A stretch of DNA of 64,000 nucleotides from Moniliella sp. 'wahieum' (lineage: Eukaryota > Basidiomycota > Moniliellomycetes > Moniliellales > Moniliellaceae). The notes under the pieces are model-generated. The model was not told the origin of the DNA. It saw only the letters and a program-made list of their open reading frames with translations, and ran no database searches. Both the position numbers and the translations under genes were made by a program. This document shows, one piece after another, positions 11,991-23,681 of the stretch; position 1 is the first letter of the stretch, and the number at the start of each line of letters is the position of its first letter. The DNA lies in the NCBI GenBank assembly GCA_003971905.1, contig RSEE01000055.1, positions 310,001-374,000 on the forward strand, in the 5' to 3' direction.

Positions 11991-12582
11991 TCAAACTCCA
12001 GCATGCCTTTCTTGTCGCGTAGGCTTCAAACTAGACTGCTTCTCGCCACCCCTGATCGATTATCCCCTCTTCAACCATCGATGCTCCGTGTCAGGCGCAG
12101 TCTAAAGGTTAGCCATTTTTGGCGTTACTCTATACCAGTAATGACACGAACCAAGATGTACCGCTGCACGCCATACGTACGCAAATTAGCAAGTGCAATG
12201 AAGGGGCTTGCCCCCAGGCGATGGAGCAAAGCACTGTTGTTCTGTGTACCCCTTTCTATTTCCGGGTTACCAAGTCATCAAATTTGGACATTTGATGAAC
12301 AGACCGCAACGAGATGGGGGTGGCTGTGGGAAGGCTATGCGCGCTCTGTACGCATAGCATGTGCGAAACTGGGACATAATAGGGAACGTTTCTACCCATA
12401 ATGCAGAACGGGGCACTCCTCCAGCGTTTGCCGACAGCCAACACACCCCTCAATAGAAGCACAGTGCACGATGCGTATTGGCGTTACCTGCATGTCGTGA
12501 GCCGTCTGACCCAACCCTTCCCTCCAATCCAGATGTGGTGCGAGCAGGGGCAGAATAGTGTGACGGAAAAAGCTCGAAAAAA
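11991..12582. other. intergenic, nothing recognised
   Basis: About 590 bp between repeat copy A and tRNA-Leu. Only short unrelated ORFs; no conserved protein or RNA motif seen. Confidence 0.4.
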
Positions 12583-12672
12583 TGACGAGAGTGGGATTCG
12601 AACCCACGCCCCGGAGGACTGCGGTTAGGAAGGAACCTGAACACAGCGCGTTAACCACTTCGCTATCTCGCC
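12583..12672 (-). tRNA. tRNA-Leu (anticodon CAG), with short intron
   Basis: On the minus strand the acceptor stem GGCGAGA pairs with TCTCGTC (one G-U), the D arm is GCG..CGC with GGTTAA in the loop, and the T arm is GTGGG TTCGAAT CCCAC. The anticodon stem CTGTG/CGCAG encloses TTCAGG..C, so the anticodon is CAG (Leu, codon CUG). Eleven bases (TTCCTTCCTAA) sit just 3' of position 37, the standard place for a nuclear tRNA intron. A short class II variable arm is present. Position 12583 is the discriminator A. Confidence 0.92.
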
Positions 12673-13185
12673 TGATGATGAACATATCGTCACTTTGATC
12701 AAGGTGATGCATATGAACCGCGTCACTCTTAGCGCTAAGGCTTAGCGCCGTGTTGTTAGTTTAACATTGAACGTTTAGCGGTTACCGAAGAAAGGTGTCT
12801 GATAGATTGCAACCTGCAACAGGTACTTACCCAGCTGCCACCTTCTTTCTTGTAACGGTCCGAGTGAATGGCTCACATGCCCAGCTGACACGGCCCACAC
12901 GAAACGTATCCATATCCGATCAGAGGAAAGATATATAAAGGTCCCTGTTGCATCGTCCGCACCACACCCGATGGCGAGATGGGAGCATGCCATTCACAGA
13001 AGGGACGATGTACATGCGACATGACGTTTTGGAAAGACTAACACAACCAGAAGGACCAAGACGGCACCCGACCAAAACAAACCAAGAAGTAGGCGCCTTT
13101 CGATCTGAAGCAATGCGATGAGCCTGAGTACTGACGAGCCGATGCACTGGTAGCTCGTCAACGGAGGACGGAGGCGTACCGGGGC
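12673..13185. other. intergenic with TTAGCGCTAAGGCTTAGCGC motif
   Basis: About 510 bp without a gene. At 12729-12748 it carries TTAGCGCTAAGGCTTAGCGC, an interrupted palindrome that recurs as a longer array at 24302-24343. Confidence 0.45.
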
Positions 13186-14799
13186 CTAAGGCAAGGCGGC
13201 CAAGTAGCGGAGGAGGTCAAGCGCGATCTGCGCACGTCCTGCATCAGGTATAATCCGCCGCACCAGGTCGTGCAGCGCTTGCCACGTCTCAGCATCGGGG
13301 GTGGCGCGGGCAACTGACGAAGGGGGCAATTGGTTGGCAGCTAGCAACGCCGCCAGACCAACTGCAGTTCCTAACCCGCCACCCCCTGGGATTTGCCCGA
13401 GTTGCCCGGGCACAGCTTGGACCGCAGGCATGCCCTGGGGTAAGGATGGCAGCCCAGATCCCAATCCGAGGCCGGGTAAGGTGGGAGGAAGATTGTTTGG
13501 CGGAGGTGTGGCAAGAGGACCGGGCAGTCCAAGACCGAGCGAGCCAAGCCGCGACCCCGCCTGCCGACATACCCTGGGGGGAAGCCAGTGCTTGCACAAG
13601 AGTAGCCAAGGGTCCCTGGTTGGAGGAAGGCACTAAGGGGGGTGGCGCGGATCCTTGGCTTGAACCATTAAATTGTGTTCCCAGAAACGCGGCGCTGGCC
13701 AGGGCGGCAAACATGGTATCCCCTCCCTGGGAGAGGTTGGGAGGAAATGAGGGCGGGACCGACTGGCGCGGCCTGGAGGACCACAGGTCTTGAAGACTCG
13801 ATGGTAATGCACCTGGGTCCGCCGGTCGTGCTGTCTCGCATGCATTCTCCGCGGGTGGGGAAGATGCAGTGGCCAAAGGGTGGTGAGTAAGTGGAGAGCG
13901 AGATCGGCCACGTTGATCTGCTTCTGCTTCGCGCGGGGTAGGAGGGCCGACTGTGCTGGCCGAGGAGGACGAAGAGGCGAAAGAAGTGGTGGAGGAAGTA
14001 CTGTTGGATCGCCCGGTGGCCTCGTTGCGTAAGGACTCGGATCGGGGCCTGCGTACGCCCGATGGTCGCGACCCCGCCTGTGGGCGACCGCATTCGCATG
14101 GTTGGCTTGGTTGAGGAACTTGCGACACCGATTGCGGCACGACAGGGCGGAGCGGCCTTCAAAGTGGGTCGCAATCTCTTTCCACTTGTTGCCCACCTCG
14201 GCATGAAGAGAGAGTTCCTTGTCCTCCTCGCCACTCCATGGGCGGGGTGACACTGAGGACATTGAGGTATCGGGCGGCGCACTGGTCGTCGGTGCGGCCG
14301 TCCATGTCCTGGGCAATGCGCCACCAGAGCTTGCCGTGCACGGCCATCAGGGCCTGCAACCGAGCATCCTCGTCCGGGCTCCAAGGGTGCTGCGCTTAAC
14401 GGATGGGTCCAGGCTATAGAACCAGCGTTTGCGGCAGTTTTTGGCGCTGCGGCCGGGGAGCTGCTCGGCGAGTTCTTGCCAGCGGCTGCTCTTGCCGCGG
14501 GCAGTGCCGTACTGGGCAACGAGCGAACGGAGTTTATTGTCCTCGTCCTTGGACCAGGGAGTGTACTCGTCAAATGCGCGGCGGGTGGGGGCCATGCTGC
14601 ATGGGGCTTCGGCTGGAGAGAAAGCGCGAGTGGTAGCGGTGGCAGCGGCGGACGGGGTGCGGTGTGGTGGGGCTCGGTTGCGCACAGTCTCCGATTGGGG
14701 GACCGAGGCGGCTATACCCGAGGGCGGCCCAGAAGAACCCAACGGCGGCAAGGGCGGGGCGGGCACACTGGCGCTGAGCCCAGCGGTGCCTGTAAACAT
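13186..14799 (-). CDS. three-repeat Myb-type DNA-binding protein
   Basis: Predicted nuclear transcription factor. After a proline/serine-rich N-terminus, three SANT/Myb repeats follow: YTPWSKDEDNKLRSLV with RWQELAEQLPGRSAKNCRKR; PWSPDEDARLQALMAVHG with WWRIAQDMDGRTDDQCAARY; and PWSGEEDKELSLHAEVGN with WKEIATHFEGRSALSCRNRC. The regularly spaced tryptophans are all present. The second half is low-complexity (SSTTSFASSSSSAS, poly-Pro/Gly) and ends in a short helical tail (LHDLVRRIIPDAGR, LLRYLAALP). The repeats lie in different frames; one missing C near 14386 and one near 14244 explain both shifts. Order and number of repeats resemble Bas1 or SNAPc-type Mybs; I cannot choose between these. Start codon taken as ATG at 14799; ATG at 14595, nearer the first repeat, is possible. 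Confidence 0.8.
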
Positions 14800-15721
14800 G
14801 CAAACGTCAAGCGCTAATCGCGCGCTCGGCCTAGCTGATTACCACAATCTCGTAATCAATCGCTATACCCGCGGCCCGGCTGGGAGCGCAGCTAACACTG
14901 GTGCCGTGCGGCTGCGGTTGCTGGGGCCGGTGTTGAACATTTCAGCACCGCAGTGCGGCCGCATAACAACTGGTCCACCTGGTGTGCGTCCCAGACGGTC
15001 TACCGACGACTGCTGCGCAAGCCTGGCAACCCTACCCCCCCCCACCCCCCCCACCCGGCCATCTCCGAACTGCGAGACTGTTCCGACCCAGATGGAACAC
15101 GCCGGCTGGAACAGCGTTTGAACATTTCTGTGCCGCCCCCATTGCTCAGGCACTTCCTGGGGCTGCTCATACTCATGTGGGCAGTGGGCTCTTCGGGGTT
15201 CCACGTCCTGCGGGCACCATTCCGCGTTCCACGTTCACAAGCCCAGAATACTGGTGGCCCTGATATCGGATGTAAACGTTAAACCAGCATGTATACGCCG
15301 TGAGATCTGAGATCACACATTACCAGCGTACGCGTTCCCCAGTAACCGGCAAGCCAAACGCCAAGCCTCACGCCCTCGGGCGCCAGGATGATGTGGGGGT
15401 TGCGGATTGGTGCGGAAGATCAACACTTGCACCGACCATGTCCTCCGGTGGCTGGCATTGCCCAGCACACCTCAAGGCGCGTTGGGAAAAGGACAGAGGC
15501 ATGGGGCCAGTGTGCTTGGCTTATGTCAGCAGGGTGCCTGCATGGCGTCAGTGCCCAGGCGCGGCGCGTCTGATTTTTTCTTTTGCGCATGCCGACGGGG
15601 AGGGCAAGTGGGGCGGGGACTGCGTGGCTGACGCCTGGGCCAGGCCGACGCAGCAGGCCTTCCTTTCACCACCATCGCACCCCTTTGTGCAGTGTCCGTG
15701 TCCGCACCGCTGTCCACCACC
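14800..15721. promoter_or_regulatory. divergent intergenic region Myb / NAP1
   Basis: About 920 bp between two divergent genes, GC-rich with C-runs. Presumed promoters for both; no specific element recognised and no further gene supported. Confidence 0.35.
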
Positions 15722-16975
15722 ATGTCCGAGCGCGTCAACATCATCTCCCGGCCAGAGGATGAGCTCGTGGCCCCCACCCCTCAGAACACCCCGCTGCAGA
15801 ACCAGCCCCTCACCCGCGAGGCCCTCAGCCGCCCTACTGTCGGCACTGTGGAGGAGGAGGACGAGGAGGCGGCAGCCGCCAATGCCCCCAACGAGGCTGC
15901 GGCCGCTACGCTTGCTTCCAACCCCGCTCTGGCTGCCATGATTGCTGAGCGTCTGGGCAACCTGAACGGCGCGAGCAGCGGCTACGTTGAGGGCTTGCCC
16001 GATTACCTGCGCCGCCGGGTGGCCGGTCTCGAGGGCCTCCAGGCTCAGCACCTCAAGATCGAGGCTGAGTTCCAAAAGGAAATTATGGAGCTGGAGCGCA
16101 AGTTCCAGGTCAAGTACGCCCCGCTGTACCAGCAACGCAAGGACATCATTCTTGGTGCGCAGGAGCCTTCGGCTACGCTTGTTCTGGAGGTGAGAAGGCC
16201 ACTGAGGCCAAACTGGGTGAGAACGATGAGGACGAAGAAGGAGTCTTTGTCCGAGGTCAAGGCACCTGCCGATGGCGAGAAGGGCATCCCTCAATTCTGG
16301 CTCACTGCTCTTCGCACCCACACCGCCCTGTCCGAGATCATCACGGAGCGGGACGAAGAGGCGCTGCAGTTCCTGCAGGACATTCGGAGTGAACACTTGC
16401 CCTCGGCGGGCAAGCCTGGTTTCCAGCTTTTCTTTGACTTTGCGCCGAACAACGGCTTTTTCACCCAACGCCACGTTGACCAAGACGTACTACTACCGTG
16501 ACGACGTGGGCGCCAACGGCGACCTCATCTACGACCATGCCGAGGGCACGCCGATCGAATGGGTGAGCGCGGACAAGGATCTGACCAAGCGGATTGAGAC
16601 CAAGAAGCAGCGCAACAGCACACCAACGAGACGCGTGTGGTTAAGCGCTCGGTGCCTACCGCGTCCTTTTTCAACTTTTTCCAGCCGCCGCAGCCGCCTT
16701 CGGACGCGGACAACGAGTCGGAGGACGAAGGTTTGGCGGAGCTCGAGGAGCGGTTGGAGCTGGACTACCAGTTGGGTGAAGACCTCAAGGACCGGATTGT
16801 GCCGCATGCGATTACTTACTTTACGGGCGAGGCGCTGCAATACGAGGAGTTTGACGAGCTCGATGGGTTTGAGGATGACGAGGATGACGACGACGACGAG
16901 GATGACGAGGATGGGCCCGCCCCTGGAGGCGCCACTGCCCAGTCCGCAGACCCGCAAGAGTGCCGCCAGCAGTAA
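15722..16975 (+). CDS. NAP1: nucleosome assembly protein 1
   Basis: Histone H2A-H2B chaperone. The ATG at 15722 (CACCATGTCC) leads to an acidic N-terminus, then the long dimerisation helix (LEGLQAQHLKIEAEFQKEIM, LERKFQVKYAPLYQQRKDII), the NAP fold marks GIPQFWLTALRTH, FDFAPNNGFF, TLTKTYYYRDD, GTPIEW and SFFNFFQPPQPP, and an acidic tail (DELDGFEDDEDDDDDEDDED) that binds histones, with stop at 16975. An extra C near 16464 and a missing A near 16617 account for two frame switches; a third change near 16190-16260 lies in the acidic loop. RPT6 follows on the same strand 378 bp later, probably as a separate transcript. Confidence 0.92.
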
Positions 16976-17353
16976 CCGCAGTACATATTCGGTGTAACCT
17001 CGCCTCGGACACTCTGCGCATGCATCCTAACTCAGGTTGTCTAGATACGGCATGAATCGTTTCCTTCCTCCCTATGTGGTGAAATGCGGTAGTGGGGGTA
17101 GGCCTTAGGCCGTTTGATAGGGGGGCTGGCTATGTGGAGTGCCAGGTGGCCTCAGATTCGAGAGGCAGGCGGGCGGTAGAATCGATCCTGAGCATTAGCA
17201 GCTGTAAGGTGTTCAGGCCGCGGAACGAGGGCAGAGTCAATTCCGCCTTGCGCCGAACGCGTCACTCAGCCAACAGCAGCCGACCAGCCCACCCTCGGCC
17301 AGCTGGGGCGCACCTTGACTAGCCACAGTGGCTGCCTACCACCTCCCTCCACC

Positions 17354-18604
17354 ATGGCCACCGCGACAGTATCAAAGGCTCAAGCCGCTGGCGCGAGCAC
17401 CTCTACACCCGCCCCTCTCGGTGGCGTGCGTGCCTCTGGGATTGGCTCGTTCTATGCCGCCAAGATGCAGGCGTACGAGCTGGAGATTAACGACAAGACC
17501 CAGAATCTGCGCCGGCTCGAGGCGCAGCGCAATGCGCTCAACGCGCGCGTGCGCCTTTTGCGCGAAGAGCTGCAGCTACTGCATGAGCCTGGCAGCAGTG
17601 TGGGTGAAGTGGTCAAAGTAATGGGCAAGAAGAAGGTGTTGGTCAAAATCCAGCCAGAGGGCAAGTTTGTCGTTGATTTTGCCGATGACATTGACCCTGC
17701 GTCGCTCAAGCCCGCTCTGCGGGTAGCTCTGCGGCCGGATAACTACCAACTGCACAAGATTCTTCCCAACAAGGTGGACCCGCTTGTATCGCTCATGATG
17801 GTGGAGAAGGTGCCGGATTCGACGTACGAACAAGTAGGTGGTCTGGACCGGCAGATCAAGGAGATCAAAGAAGTGATTGAGTTGCCTGTGAAGCATCCTG
17901 AGCTGTTTGAGAGCTTGGGCATTGCCCAACCCAAAGGTGTTCTCCTCTATGGTCCGCCCGGGACAGGAAAGACGCTGCTGGCCCGTGCAGTGGCGCACCA
18001 TACCGACACGCGCTTCATCCGTGTCAGTGGGTCGGAACTGGTACAAAAGTACATTGGCGAAGGGTCGCGGATGGTGCGTGAGCTGTTCGTCATGGCCCGC
18101 GAACATGCTCCTTCGATCATCTTTATGGACGAGATTGACTCGATTGGCTCCTCGCGCGGAGACAGTGGGAGCAACGGCGACTCGGAAGTGCAGCGAACCA
18201 TGCTCGAGCTGCTCAACCAGTTGGACGGCTTTGAGGGGACAAAGAACATCAAAGTGATTATGGCTACCAATCGAATCGATATTTTGGACCCGGCCCTACT
18301 TCGCCCTGGGCGGATTGACCGCAAGATCGAGTTCCCTCCCCCCGGGCCTGAGGCCCGTGTTGCCATTCTGCGCATCCACTCGCGTCGGATGAGTTTGCAG
18401 CGCGGCGTCAACCTTCGTGCGTTGGCGGAAAAGATGGGTCAAGCATCGGGGGCAGAGGTGCGCGGAATCTGCACTGAGGCCGGTATGTACGCTCTGCGTG
18501 AACGCCGCCAACATGTTTCCCACGAGGACTTTGAGCTGGCCGTGTCCAAGGTACTCAAGCGCCAGCAAGAAGGCAGTATGAGCGTCAACAAGCTCTTTAC
18601 GTGA
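17354..18604 (+). CDS. RPT6: 26S proteasome regulatory ATPase Rpt6
   Basis: One of six AAA+ ATPases of the 19S proteasome base, which unfold ubiquitinated substrates. A single intronless, unbroken frame of 416 aa starts at a strong CACCATGG context (17354). It shows an N-terminal coiled coil (about residues 35-75), the OB-fold region, Walker A GPPGTGKT at residues 200-207, Walker B IIFMDEID around 255-262, the second region of homology with arginine fingers ([14 protein letters not shown]), and a C-terminus with [18 protein letters not shown]. The N-terminal YxxKxQxxELxINxxxxNLRRL pattern and [20 protein letters not shown] are typical of Rpt6/SUG1 rather than other Rpt subunits. Length matches the family. 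Confidence 0.97.
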   Translation: MATATVSKAQAAGASTSTPAPLGGVRASGIGSFYAAKMQAYELEINDKTQNLRRLEAQRNALNARVRLLREELQLLHEPGSSVGEVVKVMGKKKVLVKIQPEGKFVVDFADDIDPASLKPALRVALRPDNYQLHKILPNKVDPLVSLMMVEKVPDSTYEQVGGLDRQIKEIKEVIELPVKHPELFESLGIAQPKGVLLYGPPGTGKTLLARAVAHHTDTRFIRVSGSELVQKYIGEGSRMVRELFVMAREHAPSIIFMDEIDSIGSSRGDSGSNGDSEVQRTMLELLNQLDGFEGTKNIKVIMATNRIDILDPALLRPGRIDRKIEFPPPGPEARVAILRIHSRRMSLQRGVNLRALAEKMGQASGAEVRGICTEAGMYALRERRQHVSHEDFELAVSKVLKRQQEGSMSVNKLFT

Positions 18605-18744
18605 TGGCCTATGCATTCATTTCGGTACTATTCGGCGCCCTCTGCAGATACGATTGTCGTAGCGCTCAGTCGGAAGATGAACGACCAGATTGGGAGTTGA
18701 GACGTCGAGACTGGATGGACTCATCATATGTCAGAAAGGTAGTG

Positions 18745-18979
18745 AATGATGTCGGGCCACCGCGGGACGCTCGTAGTTTTCGGCCGACGTCCCTTCAGCC
18801 CCTCCTCAGGCTTAGGAGTTCCGTGGGTTTCTCGTTGCTTCTGTTTTCCTTCTTTTCTTGATCCCCAGCCGAGCCCCTGGTGGCAACTGGCTGCTTGATA
18901 TCCCTCTGTAGGCGATCTCGGTTGGCTTAGTCCACCACCGCATCACCCTCTCGAGGACCATCACGGCGCCAGGTCTCAT
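18745..18979 (+). repeat. dispersed non-coding family, copy C
   Basis: Third copy of the family seen at 11723-11990 and 47293-47555, here on the plus strand, between RPT6 and tRNA-Arg. Shared blocks in order: ACGTCCCTTCAG, CTGGCTGCTTGAT, CCTCTGTAG, GGTTGGCTTAG, GCATCACC, CTCGAGGACCATC, CCAGGTCTCAT. It lacks the C-rich insertion seen in copy A between GGCTTAG and GCATCACC. Confidence 0.65.
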
Positions 18980-19076
18980 GGATCAGCAGTCAAGCTTCAA
19001 GCTTGGAGTCGGATGGGAAACCAAACCGCCCCTTCGAATGATGAGCTTCAAGGGGCGGGGGGCGCAAAAAAAAGTC

Positions 19077-19148
19077 AGCTCGACGTGGGACTCGAACCCA
19101 CAACCTTCTCTTTAGGAGAGAGATGCGCTACCTTTGCGCCAGCCGAGC
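19077..19148 (-). tRNA. tRNA-Arg (anticodon CCT)
   Basis: Minus strand: acceptor GCTCGGC pairs with GTCGAGC (one G-U), D arm GCGC AAAGGTA GCGC, anticodon stem TCTCT/AGAGA with loop CTCCTAA giving anticodon CCT (codon AGG), variable loop AGGTT, T arm GTGGG TTCGAGT CCCAC. No intron. All arms fold to standard lengths. Confidence 0.93.
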
Positions 19149-19818
19149 GTTACCTGTTTTTCTAGGTCACGCTAATAAGACTGTAAGACATAATATTAAT
19201 TTTGATCAGAAGACCCGTGAAGCCCTCTCAGACCTCGGCGTCAAGGTAACGCGTTCCTCACCGACGCTTGTAGCAGGTTATACGTTGATATACAGAATCC
19301 GCGGATCGAAACATGCCACAGATGAAAGCGAGAACGATACGCCAAGGATAGGAGAGTAAGACAGTTGTTATAGGGGGGTAGGACGAAAACTATATCGAGT
19401 GTGGACAAAGAATAAAAGGACCTTTTATATAGTTTTCTCATATGGTGCGCTCTTCCGTCTTCGTCCTCCCGAGAAAGTACTCTATACGTGCGTGATTTGT
19501 ATTGCTCAGCCGCAGCATCCCGGCCGCTTGAGCTACCAAGCTTGCTCATCCGGAGTGTGCTCTCATGCTCGTTGGGGCGAACCCAATCCAGAGGCCAAAG
19601 TGGACTGGTAATGCAACAGTTATGAGGTCAGCTCTCTTTGGCTTCCCCGACTACAGTTTCCCAACCCCCGTAGCGCGAGTAAAGATATGCGAATGGCATC
19701 TGAGTGATGGACCATCTCCAATGACACTCTCCTCAGTAAAGGTGTTCCAGTGTTCAAACATCTGTTTGTTGGCCGTCTTGAATATTGACTTGCGGCATCA
19801 TATACTACGAGGAGGACC
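19149..19818. other. gene-free, nothing recognised
   Basis: AT-richer DNA with only short unrelated ORFs and no recognisable element. Confidence 0.4.
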
Positions 19819-20061
19819 ACCGGGCCTACGGCCCGGTCGGCTGGGGCTTCGCCCCAGCTTGGTGCTGCGTCGCCACCTTAGCCACCGTTCCACCGTCGCC
19901 ACCTTAGCCACCGTAGCCACCGTTCCCCCCATCGCCACCTTAGCCACCGTTCCACCGACCACCACCGTTCCACGGTGGAACCCTTCCACGCTGGAAAGAC
20001 GAAATAATATCACCGGTTGTTGCTGGTGGCTGGGACATGGGACGGGTGGCTGCGCCACCCG
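19819..20061. repeat. cluster of perfect GC hairpins with degenerate GCCACC tandem
   Basis: Three inverted repeats share one design, 8-bp stem and 3-nt loop: ACCGGGCC-TAC-GGCCCGGT at 19819-19837, GCTGGGGC-TTC-GCCCCAGC at 19840-19858 and CGGGTGGC-TGC-GCCACCCG at 20043-20061. Between them a degenerate tandem of GCCACCGT / GCCACCTTA units runs from about 19872 to 19990 and includes the palindrome GTTCCACGGTGGAAC (19967-19981). The pattern recalls the double-hairpin elements of some fungal mitochondrial genomes, so a mitochondrial insert or a mobile hairpin element is possible. Confidence 0.7.
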
Positions 20062-21833
20062 GTGGCTTACGCGATGCTGACCTAAACTGTGACAGTTTTG
20101 GCACCGACTTTTTTTGGAGGAATCTTATTCTAGGTTTAGACGTAGCGTTCCCCCTGTCCCAGCCTTCTTAAGTCTGCCAATGAAATGGACGTTCTCTAGT
20201 GATGAGGCTGACTCATTCATGGTGATGACCACCACACAGGGGAAAGAACAGCTCTTTTTTTGAATGCGTCTCCTCTGTATGTGGTGCTTGGCGTTCTTTT
20301 CGCATTCCGCTCATACGCAAAAACAGTTGGTACAGCAGCTCCTTCGCCCGGCGTCCCGCACGTCTCTCCGTCATCTCATGTTCCACCTTTTTCCGGTACG
20401 CACATCCTGTTTTGGTCTCCTTTGTGCACAAGTGCCTCAAGGTCTGAGTCCACTTCCAGCCCAGATCCTCCAAACGCACATGCATGCATTTGGTCCATCA
20501 CTTGGTTGGGATATAGTCCGTACGCCTCGCCCAGTTTCCCCCTCGCCTCTCGTCTTCTTCCATCAAATAACAGCTTCACTATGCATATCAGAGGCCTACC
20601 CACGCGTGCTGCATATGGGTATACTAGTGGGCAGAGTATGGATGGAGATGTTTTGTCACTTATTTGGCTACCGGAAGATCGAAATACTTGAAGCTTGAAG
20701 GATGTGCCAAAAAAACATACATCGAAGAAATGACACTCTGCAACCTGAGCATACTCCGTACCTGTTATCATTGACAGAGCTTCACAGGCCGGGACAAAGA
20801 AACGCTGCGTCTACCGACCTGCTCATCCGACGTGGGTTGAATGTTGGCGCCAAAGTCCCGTCTAGGGAAGAACCTGGGGAATCGCCAGCGGATCAGGACC
20901 CTCTGGTGCCAGACATCCGAGCGGCGAACCATCTCCATTGAGACCATTGAGACTCGGTAGTCAATTCTTTCCTTTGCTAAAACATCATTTCTTGCTTGCC
21001 ATCCGTTTTAGTGATACTGTCGAACAATAAATATTCTTGACGATAGTCAAACAAAAAGGTTCCCTCTCCCAGACGGTTTACAATCCTCTCGCACCATAAT
21101 GGGCTCAGTTTTCTCTCAGTTGCTGTGTGACCTGGGTTATGTCCCCCGTGTCGCTGCGATACCTCCTCCCGGATCCGCTTCAGTACTCAGTGGTGCATGA
21201 TGGTTGTAATTTAGTCATCCGTTGTAGGGATTGAAGATTGATCGAAGTTCCCTGAAGACCATGGGGACGCGGCTCCCTCCTGGCGAACTGGAGGGAGGGA
21301 TAAGGGACATCCGGCGTGACGGATAAGATCCAGATAAGGAGGTAATCGATAAGAAAAGATGAAAAGCGGTAATCTATGTCTTCATCGATCATCGATCTGG
21401 CCCACGCATACCGTTCCTGCGTCACATGTCATGCATTATGCCTTCGGGCGAGGAGACGCCGGATGATCGATGAGTACTCAAACTGAGCATGCACACAAGT
21501 TGCATGAATCGTTTGGGAGGTTTCGTATGGGACCGATAATCGATAACAACAAGAACGAAGCAGTGAAGAGGCCGGTGACTAGTGCGAGATTACTGAGGGG
21601 TCCACAGAATGACACGGATTTATCAGTGCGACAATTGGTTGAACTTTGATATGCACGCTGATGCACTGATGCGTTTGACGCATCTATCGAGTTCTTATAT
21701 AGATCCGCATTGACGCGTTGACCGTAGAAAGCATGTTAAACGTGGCCGAGAAGACGGTGACCAGGTTGACGACAACGTTAACCGTTCTCTCTGCTGGTTG
21801 AACCGCTGCTGAGTTGAGAGCGAGACGCTTGAG
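20062..21833. other. gene-free; two overlapping ORFs only
   Basis: About 1.8 kb. Two overlapping plus-strand ORFs of 143-144 codons at 20260-20698 have no family resemblance and compete with each other, so I do not call a gene. No repeat of note. Confidence 0.35.
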
Positions 21834-21873
21834 AAGCTTGCATCTTCAAGCTTCAAGCTTCAAGAAGCTTCAA
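21834..21873. repeat. CAAGCTT palindromic array
   Basis: Iterated CTTCAAGCTTCAAG with embedded AAGCTT palindromes. Members of the same class occur at 22798-22827, 25032-25077, 25224-25240, 37288-37303 and 43408-43425. Confidence 0.7.
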
Positions 21874-23602
21874 CGACGACGGTGGTCCACCCAAACCCCA
21901 TACGTCCACACCTTGACAGGTAACAGATATAGAATCCCAGGAAAGTCCCAACCTGTGCTGCATGGGAGTGTGGGGCGAACAAAACACAGGGGGTTTTGGC
22001 GCTTGGGGCAGCGATGAAAAGATCCGACGTACGGCATGGCGACGGAGGATGCCCGATGATCGATCAATGATCCATGCTTTGCTCTAAGTAAAAAGATCGC
22101 AAGGGAGATATATACTGCGTGCGGTCGCGCTGAGAGAAGCGTAGAGACAGGACGGTGCTACTAGGAGCGTGGATAGAGGTTGCCCTCGCATGCGACCATG
22201 TAACCGTGCAGTGCGTGTTCCTATACTCTCCCAATATATATGCGATCACCGATTACAAAAGCGTGTGTGGGCCATGTGGCTGCGTGACCCCTACCATGAC
22301 GATGCCAAGCATACCCCACACATGCACACGTATGACGTACATAGAGAGGCACACAGCAGAACATTCGTAGCGGCGAAAAGAGCGTGGTCCGGGAGAGAGA
22401 AACAGCAAGGAGAGGGCAGCAAGGGCTATCTCCCACACAGGCATCCCACCCGGATATGGTTATCGCGAGGTTCTCACTATAGGTCGGTTGTGGATCGGAT
22501 CTGTGCCCCAACGGAAACGACACACAAGTGGAGTTCCACTTTCGTATCTGTGGGAGAGAGGGCTATCCGTATCTCAATTACCTCCGCACTACGATCTGCC
22601 CTGTAATGTCGATGCTACGTAGCCAGCGCCGCCATTCCGAGCTTCTTCGGCGCTTCTTTTGACTTTGACGGGATCGATGATCCCGATGATCCCGATGTCG
22701 TGTGCATGCGATGCATGATGGATGATGGATGATCGATGACCGACTTGAGTGGATGGAGGTAGGGGCGGGCAAGGCCACTGCTCTCTCTATCGCCTGGCAA
22801 GCTTCAAGCTTCAAGCTTCAAGCTCCAAGGCCTGCCCCTTCTCCTAGCGGCAGCCACACAGTGATAGCACACTGTGGCCGAGACGAGACGACTTAGTAAG
22901 CCGATGATCGATGAAAGATCGCGGGTGCCAAGTGCGAAGCAGTGCTTTATCGCTTAAGCTTTCCGCTTCACGCTTCCAGCTTCCAGTTTAGCTTGCTGCG
23001 CATGCCGCCCTGGTGTCCACACCATGTGCCCATGTGTGTGGCATTTCCATCCGACGGGTGGCGCTGGTTGGGGTGCATCATCAGCATTGCTATCAGCCAC
23101 CCAAACATCACAGACATCATCCACTCCGCTGCATCATGCATCACATATCACATGTCACACACCACGTGTCACACAGCGCTCATGCGCTCATGCTCTGGCC
23201 TCAGGCTGATCAGGCTCAGCCGCTCAGCCTAATATCCCGCACTGAACACGCACTGAGCCCTACTGCGCCTCGGGGGCAGCACAGCGCGGTCAATTGCGCC
23301 CGAGTAACAAAATGGGAACGTTGGCAGCACCACACAGCAGTACCTAGTAAAGCGTAACGTTCCGCGTTACGCAAAACGATAGTACGATTTGATTGGTTGA
23401 ATATGGGCATTGGCCCCCACAGGCAACAGCCAGCCACACCCTTCTCTCGTCCTTGTGGTGCTAGGGCACTGGCGCTATCTCGTTACGATCTTATCGATCG
23501 CCCCTCTGCCCGGCGTCTTCATGCCCTGGCCCCGACCCTCCCTCCCAGTCACCGGGTCATCGTCCAATGACGCGCACGGCCCTGGCACTTCTCTCTCACA
23601 GG
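21874..23602. repeat. gene-free DNA with short palindromic motifs, including CAAGCTT array at 22798-22827
   Basis: The stretch is rich in GATGATCGATG-like words (about 22050-22070, 22690-22740, 22895-22915) and contains four 7-mer units of CAAGCTT at 22798-22827. ORFs here are short and low in complexity; no gene is supported. Confidence 0.45.
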
Positions 23603-23604
23603 AC

Positions 23605-23612
23605 ATAAAAGG
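23605..23612 (+). promoter_or_regulatory. TATA-like box of the small secreted-peptide gene
   Basis: ATAAAAGG lies 70 bp upstream of the ATG at 23682, followed by a pyrimidine-rich leader (CTTCTTTTTCCCCC, TCTATCTCTCTCTCCC), typical of strongly expressed fungal genes. Confidence 0.5.
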
Positions 23613-23681
23613 AGACCAGCTGAGAACGTTCTCAGCTTCTTTTTCCCCCATCCCACCTTCTATCTCTCTCTCCCGCTTACC

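Noticed and set aside
18900-18950. U2 snRNA, from CTCGGTTGGCTTAG in repeat copy C
   Set aside because: The resemblance to the U2 5' end is short, the branch-point-binding GTGTAGTATCTGTT is absent, and copies A and B lose the similarity.
20260-20698. Two overlapping 143-144-codon ORFs
   Set aside because: They occupy the same DNA in different frames, have no family features and no promoter signals; AT-poor composition alone can produce such ORFs.
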